A stretch of 64,000 bases of DNA from assembly GCF_021391535.1 (NCBI RefSeq), contig NZ_CP090066.1, forward strand, positions 2,617,501-2,681,500, read 5' to 3'. Position 1 is the stretch's first letter. Each line of letters starts with the position of its first letter. The DNA is from Aurantimonas sp. HBX-1. Lineage in GTDB: Bacteria > Pseudomonadota > Alphaproteobacteria > Rhizobiales > Rhizobiaceae. Made by a program: the position numbers and the translations under genes. Of the stretch, positions 8,044-16,202 are shown one piece after another. Under the pieces are notes generated by a model, which saw nothing but the letters and a program-made list of their open reading frames with translations, was not told where the DNA came from and did not search any database.

Positions 8044-8765
8044 GTCGTGATGCGGCTGGGCCGCAGATCCGTCGGCCACTGCCAGATCTCCAGCGGCGAA
8101 ACGTCGTCCTCGATCGAGAAGAAGATCATCTGCGCCTTGCCGACGAGGTTCTCGAACGGCACGTAGCCGACGTCGAAGCGGCTATCCAGCGAGTTGTCGC
8201 GATTGTCGCCCATCATGAAATAGTGACCGTCCGGCACCACGAATTCGCGGGTGTTGTCGCCGGCCGAGTTCGGGCTGAGGTCGAGCGTCATGTAGGAGAC
8301 GCCGTTCGGCAGCGTCTCGCGATATTGCGGCACGCGCGTGCCGTCCTCGGCGACGAAGTCCTCGACCTGCTCGCGCGGCACGGCCTGGCCGTTGATGTAG
8401 AGGATGCCCTCGCGCACCTGCAGCCGGTCGCCCGGCAGGCCGACGAGACGCTTGATGTAGTCGGTGTCCTCCTCGCGCGGCTTGCGGAACACGACGACAT
8501 CGCCGCGCTCGGGGGCCGAGCCGAGGATGCGGCCGTCGAACAGGTCCGGCGACAGCGGCATGGAATAGCGCGAGTAGCCGTAGCTCCATTTGGAGACGAA
8601 CAGGTAGTCGCCGACCAGCAGCGTCGGCATCATCGAGCCGGACGGAATCGAGAACGGCTGGAACAGGAAGGTCCGGATCACCAGGGCGAGGATCAGCGCC
8701 TGGACGATGACCTTCACGGTCTCGCCGAAGCCGCCCTGTTCCCGCCGTTCGGCCTGCTCGACCAT
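8031..8765 (-). CDS. lepB: Signal peptidase I
   Basis: LepB removes signal peptides from exported proteins at the periplasmic face of the inner membrane. An N-terminal transmembrane helix (VIVQALILALVIRTFLF) is followed by the catalytic serine in PSGSMMPTL. The catalytic lysine stands in DYIKRLVGLPGDRL. A conserved C-terminal box GDNRDNSLDSR is also present. The length is 244 residues. It lies between the DUF2062 gene and rnc, as usual in Rhizobiales, except that acpS, which often sits just upstream, is absent. Confidence 0.95.
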   Translation of the reverse strand: MVEQAERREQGGFGETVKVIVQALILALVIRTFLFQPFSIPSGSMMPTLLVGDYLFVSKWSYGYSRYSMPLSPDLFDGRILGSAPERGDVVVFRKPREEDTDYIKRLVGLPGDRLQVREGILYINGQAVPREQVEDFVAEDGTRVPQYRETLPNGVSYMTLDLSPNSAGDNTREFVVPDGHYFMMGDNRDNSLDSRFDVGYVPFENLVGKAQMIFFSIEDDVSPLEIWQWPTDLRPSRITTWLS

Positions 8766-8850
8766 TTTTCGCCCTTCGTCGCCACTGCTCGCGGCCCCGC
8801 CGCATCGCGCCTTCTATCGGCTCGCCCCCATGGGGGCAATCCGCGCGCCG

Positions 8851-9459
8851 TTAAACTTCCCCGGCGCTCCGGCCGGCCGCCGCCGCAGCGCCCAGCCGGG
8901 TGACCGATGGGGGCTGGCGGCGGGCGAGGATGCGTCGGGCGCGATGCTTCTGGAAGCTGCGCGCCGCCGAATAGACGAGCCCGTAGCCGAGCGCCGCGCT
9001 GACAAGGCCGACCGGCAGCGATCCGACCAGCATCGGCTTCACGAAGGGCGCCCAGATCGAGGCGAAGTCCACGTGCACGAGGGCGGAGCCGATACCGCGC
9101 GGCGCCTCCCCGGTGATCGGCTCGGCGCGCAGGATGAACTGGCCGACCTCGTAGGTCAGCCCCCAGATGAACGGGAAGGTGACCGGGTTGCCGACCACCG
9201 TCCCGAGCGCGGCCGCCGCCATGTTGCCGGCAACGAGATAGGCGAGCGCGAAGGCCAGCAGGAAGTGGAAGCCGATGAACGGAGTGAAGGACGCGAAGAC
9301 GCCGGCGGCGAAGCCTGCGGCGATGGCGTGCGGCGTCGCGTTGAGCCGCAGCACGCGCTTGCGGAAATATTCGAACGAGCGCGCGTAGGAGCGCCGCGGC
9401 CACACAAGCGTGCGGATCCTCGATGCGAGGTTCTGCGGCTGGCGACGCCTGAACAACAT
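8851..9459 (-). CDS. DUF2062 membrane protein
   Basis: This protein of about 202 residues has at least three hydrophobic segments: AAGFAAGVFASFTPFIGFHF, LLAFALAYLVAGN with GNPVTFPFIWGL, and a C-terminal VGSLPVGLVSAALGYGLVYS. The run GxFxSFTPFxGxH and the GNPxTxP motif are characteristic of DUF2062, whose function is unknown. The ATG at 9459 is chosen over a GTG at 9468 because a GAGGA site is well spaced only for the ATG. Its place between rsh and lepB is conserved in related genomes. Confidence 0.85.
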   Translation of the reverse strand: MLFRRRQPQNLASRIRTLVWPRRSYARSFEYFRKRVLRLNATPHAIAAGFAAGVFASFTPFIGFHFLLAFALAYLVAGNMAAAALGTVVGNPVTFPFIWGLTYEVGQFILRAEPITGEAPRGIGSALVHVDFASIWAPFVKPMLVGSLPVGLVSAALGYGLVYSAARSFQKHRARRILARRQPPSVTRLGAAAAAGRSAGEV

Positions 9460-9639
9460 GGTGCTCACATTCCTCGTCTGTACGGCTGGCGGCCGGCAGG
9501 GACCCTACACCGGATGGCGCGAAGGGCAAGGCAAAGCGGCCGGTCTCGGGGGTCGTCGGCACCCGTACGTGTCGGCCTTGCCGCTATACGCCCCGGCCGG
9601 CGGAATTGCGGCGGTCGGAACGCGCCCGCGGCCGGCGAC

Positions 9640-11859
9640 TCAGCCGTTGACGCGCACCACCTCGGAGACGCAGGGCTTGCCGCGCAGCTGCTTCAGCGTC
9701 CGGTTGAGGTGCTGGACGTCCCAGACTTCGAGCTCGAGCACCATCTTGGTGAAGTCGGTCGCCGTGGCGACCATCGACAGGTTGTGGATGTTGGCGTCGT
9801 TGGCGGCGATGGTCTCGGCGATCTCGGCGAGCGAGCCCGGCTCGTTCAGGGCGGAGATGGTGATCCGGGCTGGGAAGCGCGTCTTCAGCTCGGCGTCGAT
9901 GTCCCAGCGCACGTCCACCCAGCGGTCCGGCTCCTCGTCGTAGGCGGTCAGCGCGGGCGACTGGATCGGATAGATGGTGATCCCCTGCCCCGGCTCGATG
10001 ATGCCGACGATGCGGTCGCCCGGCACCGCCCCGTCCGGCCCGAAGCGGACAGGCATGTCGTCGCCGACGCCGCGGATCGGAATCGCCCCCGCCTCCTCCT
10101 TGCGGGCCTTCGACTTGGCCCGCCCGGGCACCCGGAAGATCATGCCGGCGGCGGTGCGCAGGTTGAACCAGCCTTCCTCCTCGCGGCGCGGCCGGCGGCG
10201 CGTGACGCGGCTGTCCTGGAAGTCGGGATAGGCGGCCTTGAGAACGTCCGAGGAATTCAGCTCGCCGCGCCCCACCGCCGCGAGCGCGTCCTCGACCTCG
10301 CGATGGCCGAGCTTGCCGAGCAGCGGCTTCAGCGTGTCGCGGGAGAAATGCTTGCCCTGCCGCGAGAAGGTGCGCTCCAGGATCTGCTGGCCGAGGCCGG
10401 AATACTGCCGGCGGATCGAGGCTCTGGCGGAGCGCCGGATCGCCGAGCGCGCCTTGCCGGTGACCGCGATGCTCTCCCAGGCCTGCGGCGGCGTCGCGCC
10501 CTTGGCCCTGATGATCTCCACCTCGTCGCCATTGGCGAGTTCGGTCACCACCGGCATGATCCGGCCGTCGATCTTGCAGCCGACGCAGGTGTCGCCGACG
10601 TCGGTGTGGACGGCATAGGCGAAGTCGATCGGCGTCGCGCCGCGCGGCAGCGCGATCAGCCGCCCCTTCGGGGTGAAGCAGAACACCTGGTCCTGGAACA
10701 GCTCGAGCTTGGTGTGCTCGAGGAATTCCTCGGAAGTGTCGCCCTCGGCTAGCAGCTGGATGGTGCGCCGCAGCCAGGCATAGGCGTTGGAGTCCTTAGA
10801 CAGGTGCACCCGCGCCTCGGCCTCGCCACGATCCTTGTACAGCGAGTGCGCCGCGACGCCAAATTCGGCGATGTCGTGCATCAGGTGGGTGCGGATCTGC
10901 AGCTCGACGCGCTGCCGGGACGGCCCGACGATGGTGGTGTGGATCGAGCGGTAGTCGTTCTGCTTCGGCGTCGAGATGTAGTCCTTGAAGCGCCCGGGCA
11001 CCATCGGCCACGTCCGGTGGACGATGCCGAGCGTGCGGTAGCACTCCTCCTCGGTATCGACGAGCACGCGGAAGCCGAAGATGTCGGATAGCTGCTCCAG
11101 CGACAGCGCCTTGCGCTGCATCTTCGAGAACACCGAATAGGGCTTCTTCTGCCGGCCGGTCACCTTCGCCTTGATGCCGCTTTCCGCCAGCAAGGCGGCG
11201 AGGTCCTGCTCGATGCTGGCGATGCGGTCGGCGTGGTGGGCGTTGAGCTCGGCCAGCCGCGCGGTGATCGTCTCGTAGGCCTCGATGTTGATGTAGCGGA
11301 AGGCGAGGTCTTCCAGCTCCTCGCGCATGTCCTGCATGCCCATGCGCCCGGCGAGCGGGGCGTAGATGTCCATGGTCTCCTGGGCGATGCGGGCGCGCTT
11401 CTCCGGCGCCATGTGGCCGAGCGTGCGCATGTTGTGCAGACGGTCGGCCAGCTTGACCAGCAGCACCCGCACGTCGTCGGCGATCGCCAGCAGCAGCTTG
11501 CGCAGGTTCTCGGCCTGCGCGGCGCGCTTGGAGACGAGGTCGAGCCGCTTAAGCTTGGTCAGACCCTCGACCAGGTGGCCGATGGTCGGCCCGAAGAGCT
11601 GGTCGATCTCCTTGCGGGTGGCGTCGGTGTCCTCGATCGTGTCGTGCAGCAGCGCGACGGCCACCGTCGCCTCGTCGAGATGCATCTCCGTCAGGATCGC
11701 CGCGACTTCCAGCGGATGCGAGAAATACGGGTCGCCGCTCGCACGCTTCTGCGTGCCATGCTTCTGCATGGCGTAGACATAGGCGCGATTGAGGAGCGCT
11801 TCGTCGAGGTCGGGCTTGTAGGCGGCGACCTTCTCGACGAGTTCGTATTGCCGCATCAT
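9640..11859 (-). CDS. rsh: Bifunctional (p)ppGpp synthetase/hydrolase (Rsh)
   Basis: Rsh makes and degrades the alarmone (p)ppGpp in the stringent response. The 739 residues contain an N-terminal HD hydrolase domain (ALLHDTIEDT, His72-Asp73), a RelA/SpoT synthetase domain (SDIFGFRVLVDTEEECYRTLG, then DYISTPKQNDYRSIHT), a TGS domain (FTPKGRLIALPRGATPIDFA) and a C-terminal ACT domain (ARITISALNEPGSLAEIAETIA). An intact HD site and a full regulatory half argue for the bifunctional type that is usually the only long Rsh in Rhizobiales. It follows rpoZ directly. Confidence 0.95.
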   Translation of the reverse strand: MMRQYELVEKVAAYKPDLDEALLNRAYVYAMQKHGTQKRASGDPYFSHPLEVAAILTEMHLDEATVAVALLHDTIEDTDATRKEIDQLFGPTIGHLVEGLTKLKRLDLVSKRAAQAENLRKLLLAIADDVRVLLVKLADRLHNMRTLGHMAPEKRARIAQETMDIYAPLAGRMGMQDMREELEDLAFRYINIEAYETITARLAELNAHHADRIASIEQDLAALLAESGIKAKVTGRQKKPYSVFSKMQRKALSLEQLSDIFGFRVLVDTEEECYRTLGIVHRTWPMVPGRFKDYISTPKQNDYRSIHTTIVGPSRQRVELQIRTHLMHDIAEFGVAAHSLYKDRGEAEARVHLSKDSNAYAWLRRTIQLLAEGDTSEEFLEHTKLELFQDQVFCFTPKGRLIALPRGATPIDFAYAVHTDVGDTCVGCKIDGRIMPVVTELANGDEVEIIRAKGATPPQAWESIAVTGKARSAIRRSARASIRRQYSGLGQQILERTFSRQGKHFSRDTLKPLLGKLGHREVEDALAAVGRGELNSSDVLKAAYPDFQDSRVTRRRPRREEEGWFNLRTAAGMIFRVPGRAKSKARKEEAGAIPIRGVGDDMPVRFGPDGAVPGDRIVGIIEPGQGITIYPIQSPALTAYDEEPDRWVDVRWDIDAELKTRFPARITISALNEPGSLAEIAETIAANDANIHNLSMVATATDFTKMVLELEVWDVQHLNRTLKQLRGKPCVSEVVRVNG

Positions 11860-11887
11860 TGACTTATGGAGACAATCTGCAAACGGA

Positions 11888-11921
11888 GAGGGGCGCCCCG
11901 CTGGATGCGGCGACGCCCCTC
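11888..11921. terminator. Possible hairpin between rpoZ and rsh
   Basis: Eight-base arms (GAGGGGCG and its complement) enclose an 18-base loop in the short gap between rpoZ and rsh. No long T-run follows on the minus strand, so it is a weak terminator or attenuator candidate. Confidence 0.3.
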
Positions 11922-11971
11922 AATATAGGGTTGCCCGGGCCCGCACCGGAAGGGCCGGGCGGACAATCGGA

Positions 11972-12379
11972 TCAAAAATCGTCGGTCTTCTCGGGCGGCA
12001 CGAGGCCCTCGATGCCGGCGAGCAGTTCGTCTTCCGACATGTGGTCGAAGGTGACCGCGTCGTCGTCGCCCGCAGCACTCGCCGGGCTCGGCAGTTCGCC
12101 GGCGATGCCGCGCGGCTCGGACGACGGCGGCGCCGGCTCCGGCTCGTCGACCTCGACATGCTTCTGCAGCGAGTGGATCAGATCCTCCTTCAGATCGCCG
12201 GGCGACAGCGTCTCGTCGGCGATCTCGCGCAAGGCGACGACGGGGTTCTTGTCGTTGTCGCGATCGATCGTGATCTGCTGTCCCTGGGCGATCTGGCGCG
12301 CACGGTGGCTGGCCAGGAGAACCAGTTCGAAGCGGTTCTCGACCTTGTCGACGCAATCTTCTACGGTGACGCGGGCCAT
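11972..12379 (-). CDS. rpoZ: RNA polymerase omega subunit
   Basis: The omega subunit helps assemble RNA polymerase by holding beta-prime. The N terminus MARVTVEDCVDKVENRFEL and the following LASHRARQI and NPVVALREIA are typical. The 135 residues are longer than the roughly 90 of enterics because of an acidic, low-complexity C-terminal tail (EPAPPSSEPRG and onward), common in alphaproteobacteria. It is the first gene of the minus-strand cluster, and rsh follows 112 bases downstream, which links it to (p)ppGpp biology. Confidence 0.94.
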   Translation of the reverse strand: MARVTVEDCVDKVENRFELVLLASHRARQIAQGQQITIDRDNDKNPVVALREIADETLSPGDLKEDLIHSLQKHVEVDEPEPAPPSSEPRGIAGELPSPASAAGDDDAVTFDHMSEDELLAGIEGLVPPEKTDDF

Positions 12380-12604
12380 GCCTGTCTCCTGACTGAACGA
12401 AAAATCTCACAGATGAAGCTGCCGACATAGACTTTTCGGCGCTGCGGTACAAGCGTCCTCTGTCGCTTCCTGCGCGCCGGCTTCCGGTTGGCAAGCATTG
12501 GCGCCCGGACTATGGTCGCGCCGGTTGCGGCATCACGGGCGGCGGCACCCGCGCCCGGCGCCTCGATCGACAAATTTCACGCCTTCTGAAGAAAGCCTGC
12601 TGCG

Positions 12605-13201
12605 ATGTTCGACGAGAGGGAAAAGATCGCGCTGTTCATCGACGGCGCGAATCTCTACGCGACGTCGCGGGGCCTCGGCTTCGACATCGACTATCGCCGC
12701 ATGCTGGCGCATTTCCAGTCCCAGGGCTACGTCCTGCGCGCCTACTACTATACCGCCCTGGTCGAAGACAGCGAGTACTCCTCGATCCGGCCGCTGATCG
12801 ACTGGCTCGACTACAACGGCTACCGGGTGGTCACCAAACCGGCGAAAGAGTTCACCGACTCGGCCGGCCGCCGCCGGATCAAGGGCAACATGGACATCGA
12901 GCTCGCGGTCGACGCGATGGAGCTCGCCGACACGGTCGACCATTTCGTGCTGTTCTCCGGCGACGGCGACTTCCGTTCGCTGGTCGAGGCGCTGCAGCGG
13001 CGCGGGCGCAAGGTCTCGGTGGTCTCGACCCTGCAGACCAACCCGCCGATGATCGCCGACGACCTGCGCCGCCAGGCCGACCATTTCGTCGAGCTGAGCA
13101 CGCTGCGAACGGAGATCGGCCGCACCCCAGCCGAGCGCGAGGCGCGGCTGGCGCGCCGGGCCGAGGCCGTCGAGGCCGCCGAGACCGACGACGACTATTG
13201 A
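12605..13201 (+). CDS. NYN-domain (LabA/DUF88) protein
   Basis: This 198-residue cytosolic protein belongs to the NYN/DUF88 branch of the PIN-like nuclease fold. The acidic residues expected around the metal site are visible in LFIDGANLYA near the N terminus, KGNMDIELAVDAM in the middle, and LFSGDGDFRSLVEAL. A charged Ala/Glu/Arg-rich tail closes the protein. NYN proteins are thought to be RNases, but no substrate is known for this one. It is divergent from rpoZ, a conserved neighbourhood in Rhizobiales. Confidence 0.85.
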   Translation: MFDEREKIALFIDGANLYATSRGLGFDIDYRRMLAHFQSQGYVLRAYYYTALVEDSEYSSIRPLIDWLDYNGYRVVTKPAKEFTDSAGRRRIKGNMDIELAVDAMELADTVDHFVLFSGDGDFRSLVEALQRRGRKVSVVSTLQTNPPMIADDLRRQADHFVELSTLRTEIGRTPAEREARLARRAEAVEAAETDDDY

Positions 13202-13227
13202 GCCCTCGCCTCGTACTCCCCGCGTCC

Positions 13228-13887
13228 ATGCCCGGTCAGGCCGAGCCCGGCCGCGACTGCCCGCTCTGCCCGCGGCTGGTTGGCTTTCGCGAGGAGTGGC
13301 GGGCTCGCGAGCCGCTCTGGCACAACGCGCCGGTGCCGACGCTCCTGCCGGCCGGCGGCCACGACGCGGTGGAACTGCTGGTGGTGGGCCTCGCCCCGGG
13401 GCTGCGCGGCGCCAACCGCACCGGCCGGCCGTTCACCGGCGACTATGCGGGCGACCTGCTCTACGCGACGCTCGCGCGCTTCGGCTTCGCCAACGACCGC
13501 TTCGCCGCCCGCACCGACGACGGGCTGGAGCTGATGCGCACCGCGATCACCAATTCGGTGCGCTGCGTGCCGCCCGAGAACAAGCCGGTCGGCGCCGAGA
13601 TCGCCACCTGCCGGCGGTTTCTCGATGCGACGCTCGCCGAACTGCCGAAGCTGCGCTGCATCGTGACGCTCGGCCGGATCGCCCATGACTCGACCGTCCG
13701 GACGCTGGGCGCGCGGCTCGCCAGCGCGCCTTTCGGCCACGCCGCCGCGCACGAGGTCGGCGGCCTCCAGCTGATATCGAGCTATCACTGCTCGCGCTAC
13801 AACACCAATACCGGCCGCCTCACCGAGGCGATGTTCGTCGACGTGTTCGACAAGGTCGCGAGGTTTCTCGGGCCGCAGCCGACCTGA
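13228..13887 (+). CDS. Uracil-DNA glycosylase, family 5 (UdgB-like)
   Basis: This enzyme is predicted to excise uracil and related deaminated bases from DNA. The motif GLAPGLRGANRTGRPFTGDY and the C-terminal SYHCSRYNTNTGRLT are characteristic of family 5 (UdgB) enzymes. Cysteines in DCPLCPRL near the N terminus and in RCVPPENKP can contribute to an iron-sulfur cluster. The ATG at 13228 gives 219 residues; a TTG at 13198 overlapping the NYN stop is an alternative. The NYN gene is immediately upstream and probably co-transcribed. Confidence 0.88.
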   Translation: MPGQAEPGRDCPLCPRLVGFREEWRAREPLWHNAPVPTLLPAGGHDAVELLVVGLAPGLRGANRTGRPFTGDYAGDLLYATLARFGFANDRFAARTDDGLELMRTAITNSVRCVPPENKPVGAEIATCRRFLDATLAELPKLRCIVTLGRIAHDSTVRTLGARLASAPFGHAAAHEVGGLQLISSYHCSRYNTNTGRLTEAMFVDVFDKVARFLGPQPT

Positions 13888-13900
13888 GGCTATTCGTCGC

Positions 13901-14461
13901 TCAGAGAGCGGCGGAGAGGAAGGCGACGACGTCCGCCGCGCTCCGGTCGGGCGGGAACACCGGGTAGAACACCTTGACGATCCGGCCGTCCTCGACGATC
14001 AGCGCCATACGCTTCAGATACAGCGTGCCGGCAAGATTGAACCACGGCAGGTCGAGCGCCTTGCGCAGGTCGCCGGCCTCGTCCGACAGCAGCGCAAACG
14101 GCAGGTGCAGGCGCGCTGCCGCCTCGGTCTGGTCGGCGAGCGGCTGCGCCGAGATGCCGTAGACGGCGTCCACACCCAGCGCTCGCAGTTCGGCATGGTG
14201 ATCGCGAAAGCTGCAGCTCTGCGGGGTGCAGCCGCGGGCGCCGGGCAGCGCGTCCCAGCCATCCGGCAGCTTCACGCCGGGCTTGCCGGTCGCCGGATAG
14301 ATGTAGAGGACGACACGGCCTTCGAGGCGGGACATATCCACCGTGCCGCCATTGCTGGCCGGCAGCACGAGGCTCGGCAACGGCATGCCGGCGAGATGGC
14401 CGGCCGCGCCGTCGTCGGCGGGCGGGGCAAGCCCGTCGGGCAACCTCAGATAGTCGGCCAC
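13901..14461 (-). CDS. Peroxiredoxin of the AhpC/Bcp type
   Basis: This is a thiol peroxidase-like protein of 186 residues. It carries RGCTPQSCSFRDHH, with two cysteines separated by four residues, the usual peroxidatic/resolving pair of Bcp-like enzymes, preceded by VVLYIYPATGKPG. The remainder follows the thioredoxin fold (DAVYGISAQPLADQ, FALLSDEAGDLRKAL). It starts with GTG seven bases after smpB ends, so it belongs to the smpB transcript. It is convergent with the UdgB gene. The oxidant and reductant partners are not known. Confidence 0.82.
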   Translation of the reverse strand: MADYLRLPDGLAPPADDGAAGHLAGMPLPSLVLPASNGGTVDMSRLEGRVVLYIYPATGKPGVKLPDGWDALPGARGCTPQSCSFRDHHAELRALGVDAVYGISAQPLADQTEAAARLHLPFALLSDEAGDLRKALDLPWFNLAGTLYLKRMALIVEDGRIVKVFYPVFPPDRSAADVVAFLSAAL

Positions 14462-14468
14462 CGTCGCC

Positions 14469-14939
14469 TCACCCCTCCTTCATGATCCGCTGCTTCTGGC
14501 GCGCCCAGTCGCGTTCCTTGATGGTCTGGCGCTTGTCCGGCGCGTTCTTACCCTTGGCTAGCGCCAGCAGGAGCTTGGCCCGGCCCTTGTCGTTGAAGTA
14601 GATCCGCAGCGGCACCAGCGTCATGCCGTCGCGCTGCACGGCGCCGGCGAGGCGGTTGAGCTGGGTGCGGTGCACCAGCAGCTTCCGCCGGCGCTTCGGC
14701 TCGTGGTTGAAGCGGTTCGCCTGCAGATATTCCGGCAGGTTGGAGTTGATCAGCCAGAGCTCGCCGCCCTCTTCCGTGGCGTAGGCCTCGGCGATCGAGG
14801 CCTTGCCGGCGCGCAGCGCCTTGACCTCGGTGCCGGAGAGCATGATGCCCGCCTCGAGCGTGTCGATGATCTCGTAATTGTAGCGGGCCTTGCGGTTCTC
14901 CGCCGCGACGTTCGAGCCCTCCGCCTTCTTCTTCGCCAT
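14469..14939 (-). CDS. smpB: SsrA-binding protein SmpB
   Basis: SmpB delivers tmRNA to stalled ribosomes in trans-translation. The 156 residues show the conserved core NRKARYNYEIIDTLEAGIML, SGTEVKALRAGKASI, and the basic C-terminal tail ending in KERDWARQKQRIMKEG, which mimics mRNA in the A site. It follows dapA at 88 bases, an arrangement common in Rhizobiales. No tmRNA gene was seen in the window. Confidence 0.95.
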   Translation of the reverse strand: MAKKKAEGSNVAAENRKARYNYEIIDTLEAGIMLSGTEVKALRAGKASIAEAYATEEGGELWLINSNLPEYLQANRFNHEPKRRRKLLVHRTQLNRLAGAVQRDGMTLVPLRIYFNDKGRAKLLLALAKGKNAPDKRQTIKERDWARQKQRIMKEG

Positions 14940-15027
14940 CGATTTCCCCCGGGCGTGATGCCGCCCGTGCCTTTACCGCCCGCCGACCTGTCGTGATCGT
15001 CCTAAGATGCGATCGAACCGCCGGATT

Positions 15028-15909
15028 TCAATTGACCAGGCCGGCATGGCGCATGGCCGAGTCGATCGCCTGCTCGGTCTCCCGGTCGATCGGCACCAGC
15101 GGCGAGCGCAGACGGTTGGGGATCTTGCCGAGCTGCGACAGGGCGTACTTCACCCCGGTCGGGTTCGGCTCGATGAACAGCGCCTTGTGCAGCGGCATCA
15201 GCCGGTCCTGGACGGCGAGCGCCGCGGCGTAGTCGCCGGCTGCGCAGGCCGCCTGCAGGTCGGCGCAGAGCCGCGGCGCGACGTTCGCTGTGACCGAGAT
15301 GCAGCCATGGCCGCCATGGGCGTTGAAGCCGAGCGCGGTGGAATCCTCGCCGGACAGCTGGACGAAGTCCTTGCCGCAGGTGGTGCGCTGCTCGGAAACC
15401 CGGTCGACCTTGGCGGTCGCGTCCTTGACGCCGACGATGTTGGAAAAGTCCGCGGCGAGCCGGCCCATCGTCTCCGGCGTCATGTCGATCACCGAGCGGC
15501 CGGGGATGTTGTAGATCAGGATCGGCAGCGACACCGCCTTCGCCACGGCGGCGTAGTGGGCGTAGAGCCCCTTCTGGTTCGGCTTGTTGTAATAGGGCGT
15601 GACGACCAGCAGCCCATCGGCGCCGGCCTTCTCGGCAAAGCGCGCGAGATCGATCGATTCGGCGGTGTTGTTGGAGCCGGCCCCGGCGATCACCGGCACG
15701 CGGCCCGCGGTCGTCTCGACGCAGAGCTCGACGACGCGCTTGTGCTCGTCATGGGTCAGAGTCGGGCTCTCGCCGGTGGTGCCGACCGGCACCACGCCCG
15801 AGGACCCCTCGGCGATCTGCCATTCGACAAAGGCCCGAAACGCCGCCTCGTCGAGCGAGCCGTCTTCGGCGAAGGGCGTGACCAGCGCCGGAATCGAACC
15901 CTTGAACAT
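15028..15909 (-). CDS. dapA: 4-hydroxy-tetrahydrodipicolinate synthase
   Basis: DapA condenses pyruvate and aspartate semialdehyde in lysine and diaminopimelate synthesis. The 293 residues include the pyruvate-binding GTTGESPTL, the active-site Tyr133 in YNIPGRS and the Schiff-base Lys162 in GVKDATAKV. The ATG at 15909 (MFKGSIPALV) matches the family start; the open frame continues 60 residues upstream but that part has no homology pattern. The product feeds peptidoglycan, which fits the divergent lytic transglycosylase next door. Confidence 0.95.
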   Translation of the reverse strand: MFKGSIPALVTPFAEDGSLDEAAFRAFVEWQIAEGSSGVVPVGTTGESPTLTHDEHKRVVELCVETTAGRVPVIAGAGSNNTAESIDLARFAEKAGADGLLVVTPYYNKPNQKGLYAHYAAVAKAVSLPILIYNIPGRSVIDMTPETMGRLAADFSNIVGVKDATAKVDRVSEQRTTCGKDFVQLSGEDSTALGFNAHGGHGCISVTANVAPRLCADLQAACAAGDYAAALAVQDRLMPLHKALFIEPNPTGVKYALSQLGKIPNRLRSPLVPIDRETEQAIDSAMRHAGLVN

Positions 15910-16202
15910 GCCCTGCCCCACTCCCACACTTGCTCGAAGGCGCCGCCCGTCAGGCTGGCGTCCGCTGCCGGCCGCGACGCGGCCCGATGACGCTCCCGGC
16001 ATCCGTCCGGCAGCGCGGCACCTTAGAGAAGCGGCGATAGCGAAACAAGAACAGTCGGCTGCGCGTCGTCGGGCACCTCTCGACGGCACCCGGTAACGGG
16101 GCTTTAATCGCGCTCGTGAGAGATTTGCAAACCATTCCCGCCGGCGAGCGGGCCGGTTTTCTTGCCGGACGCCCCATGACGAGATTGTCCGAAAGGTTTG
16201 CC

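Noticed and set aside
15885..15909. tRNA T-arm-like sequence (GGAATCGAACCC)
   Set aside because: It lies at the start of dapA, with no acceptor stem or anticodon arm around it.
15910..16089. 60-residue N-terminal extension of dapA
   Set aside because: The extension is Arg/Gly-rich without family similarity; the ATG at 15909 matches the standard DapA start.
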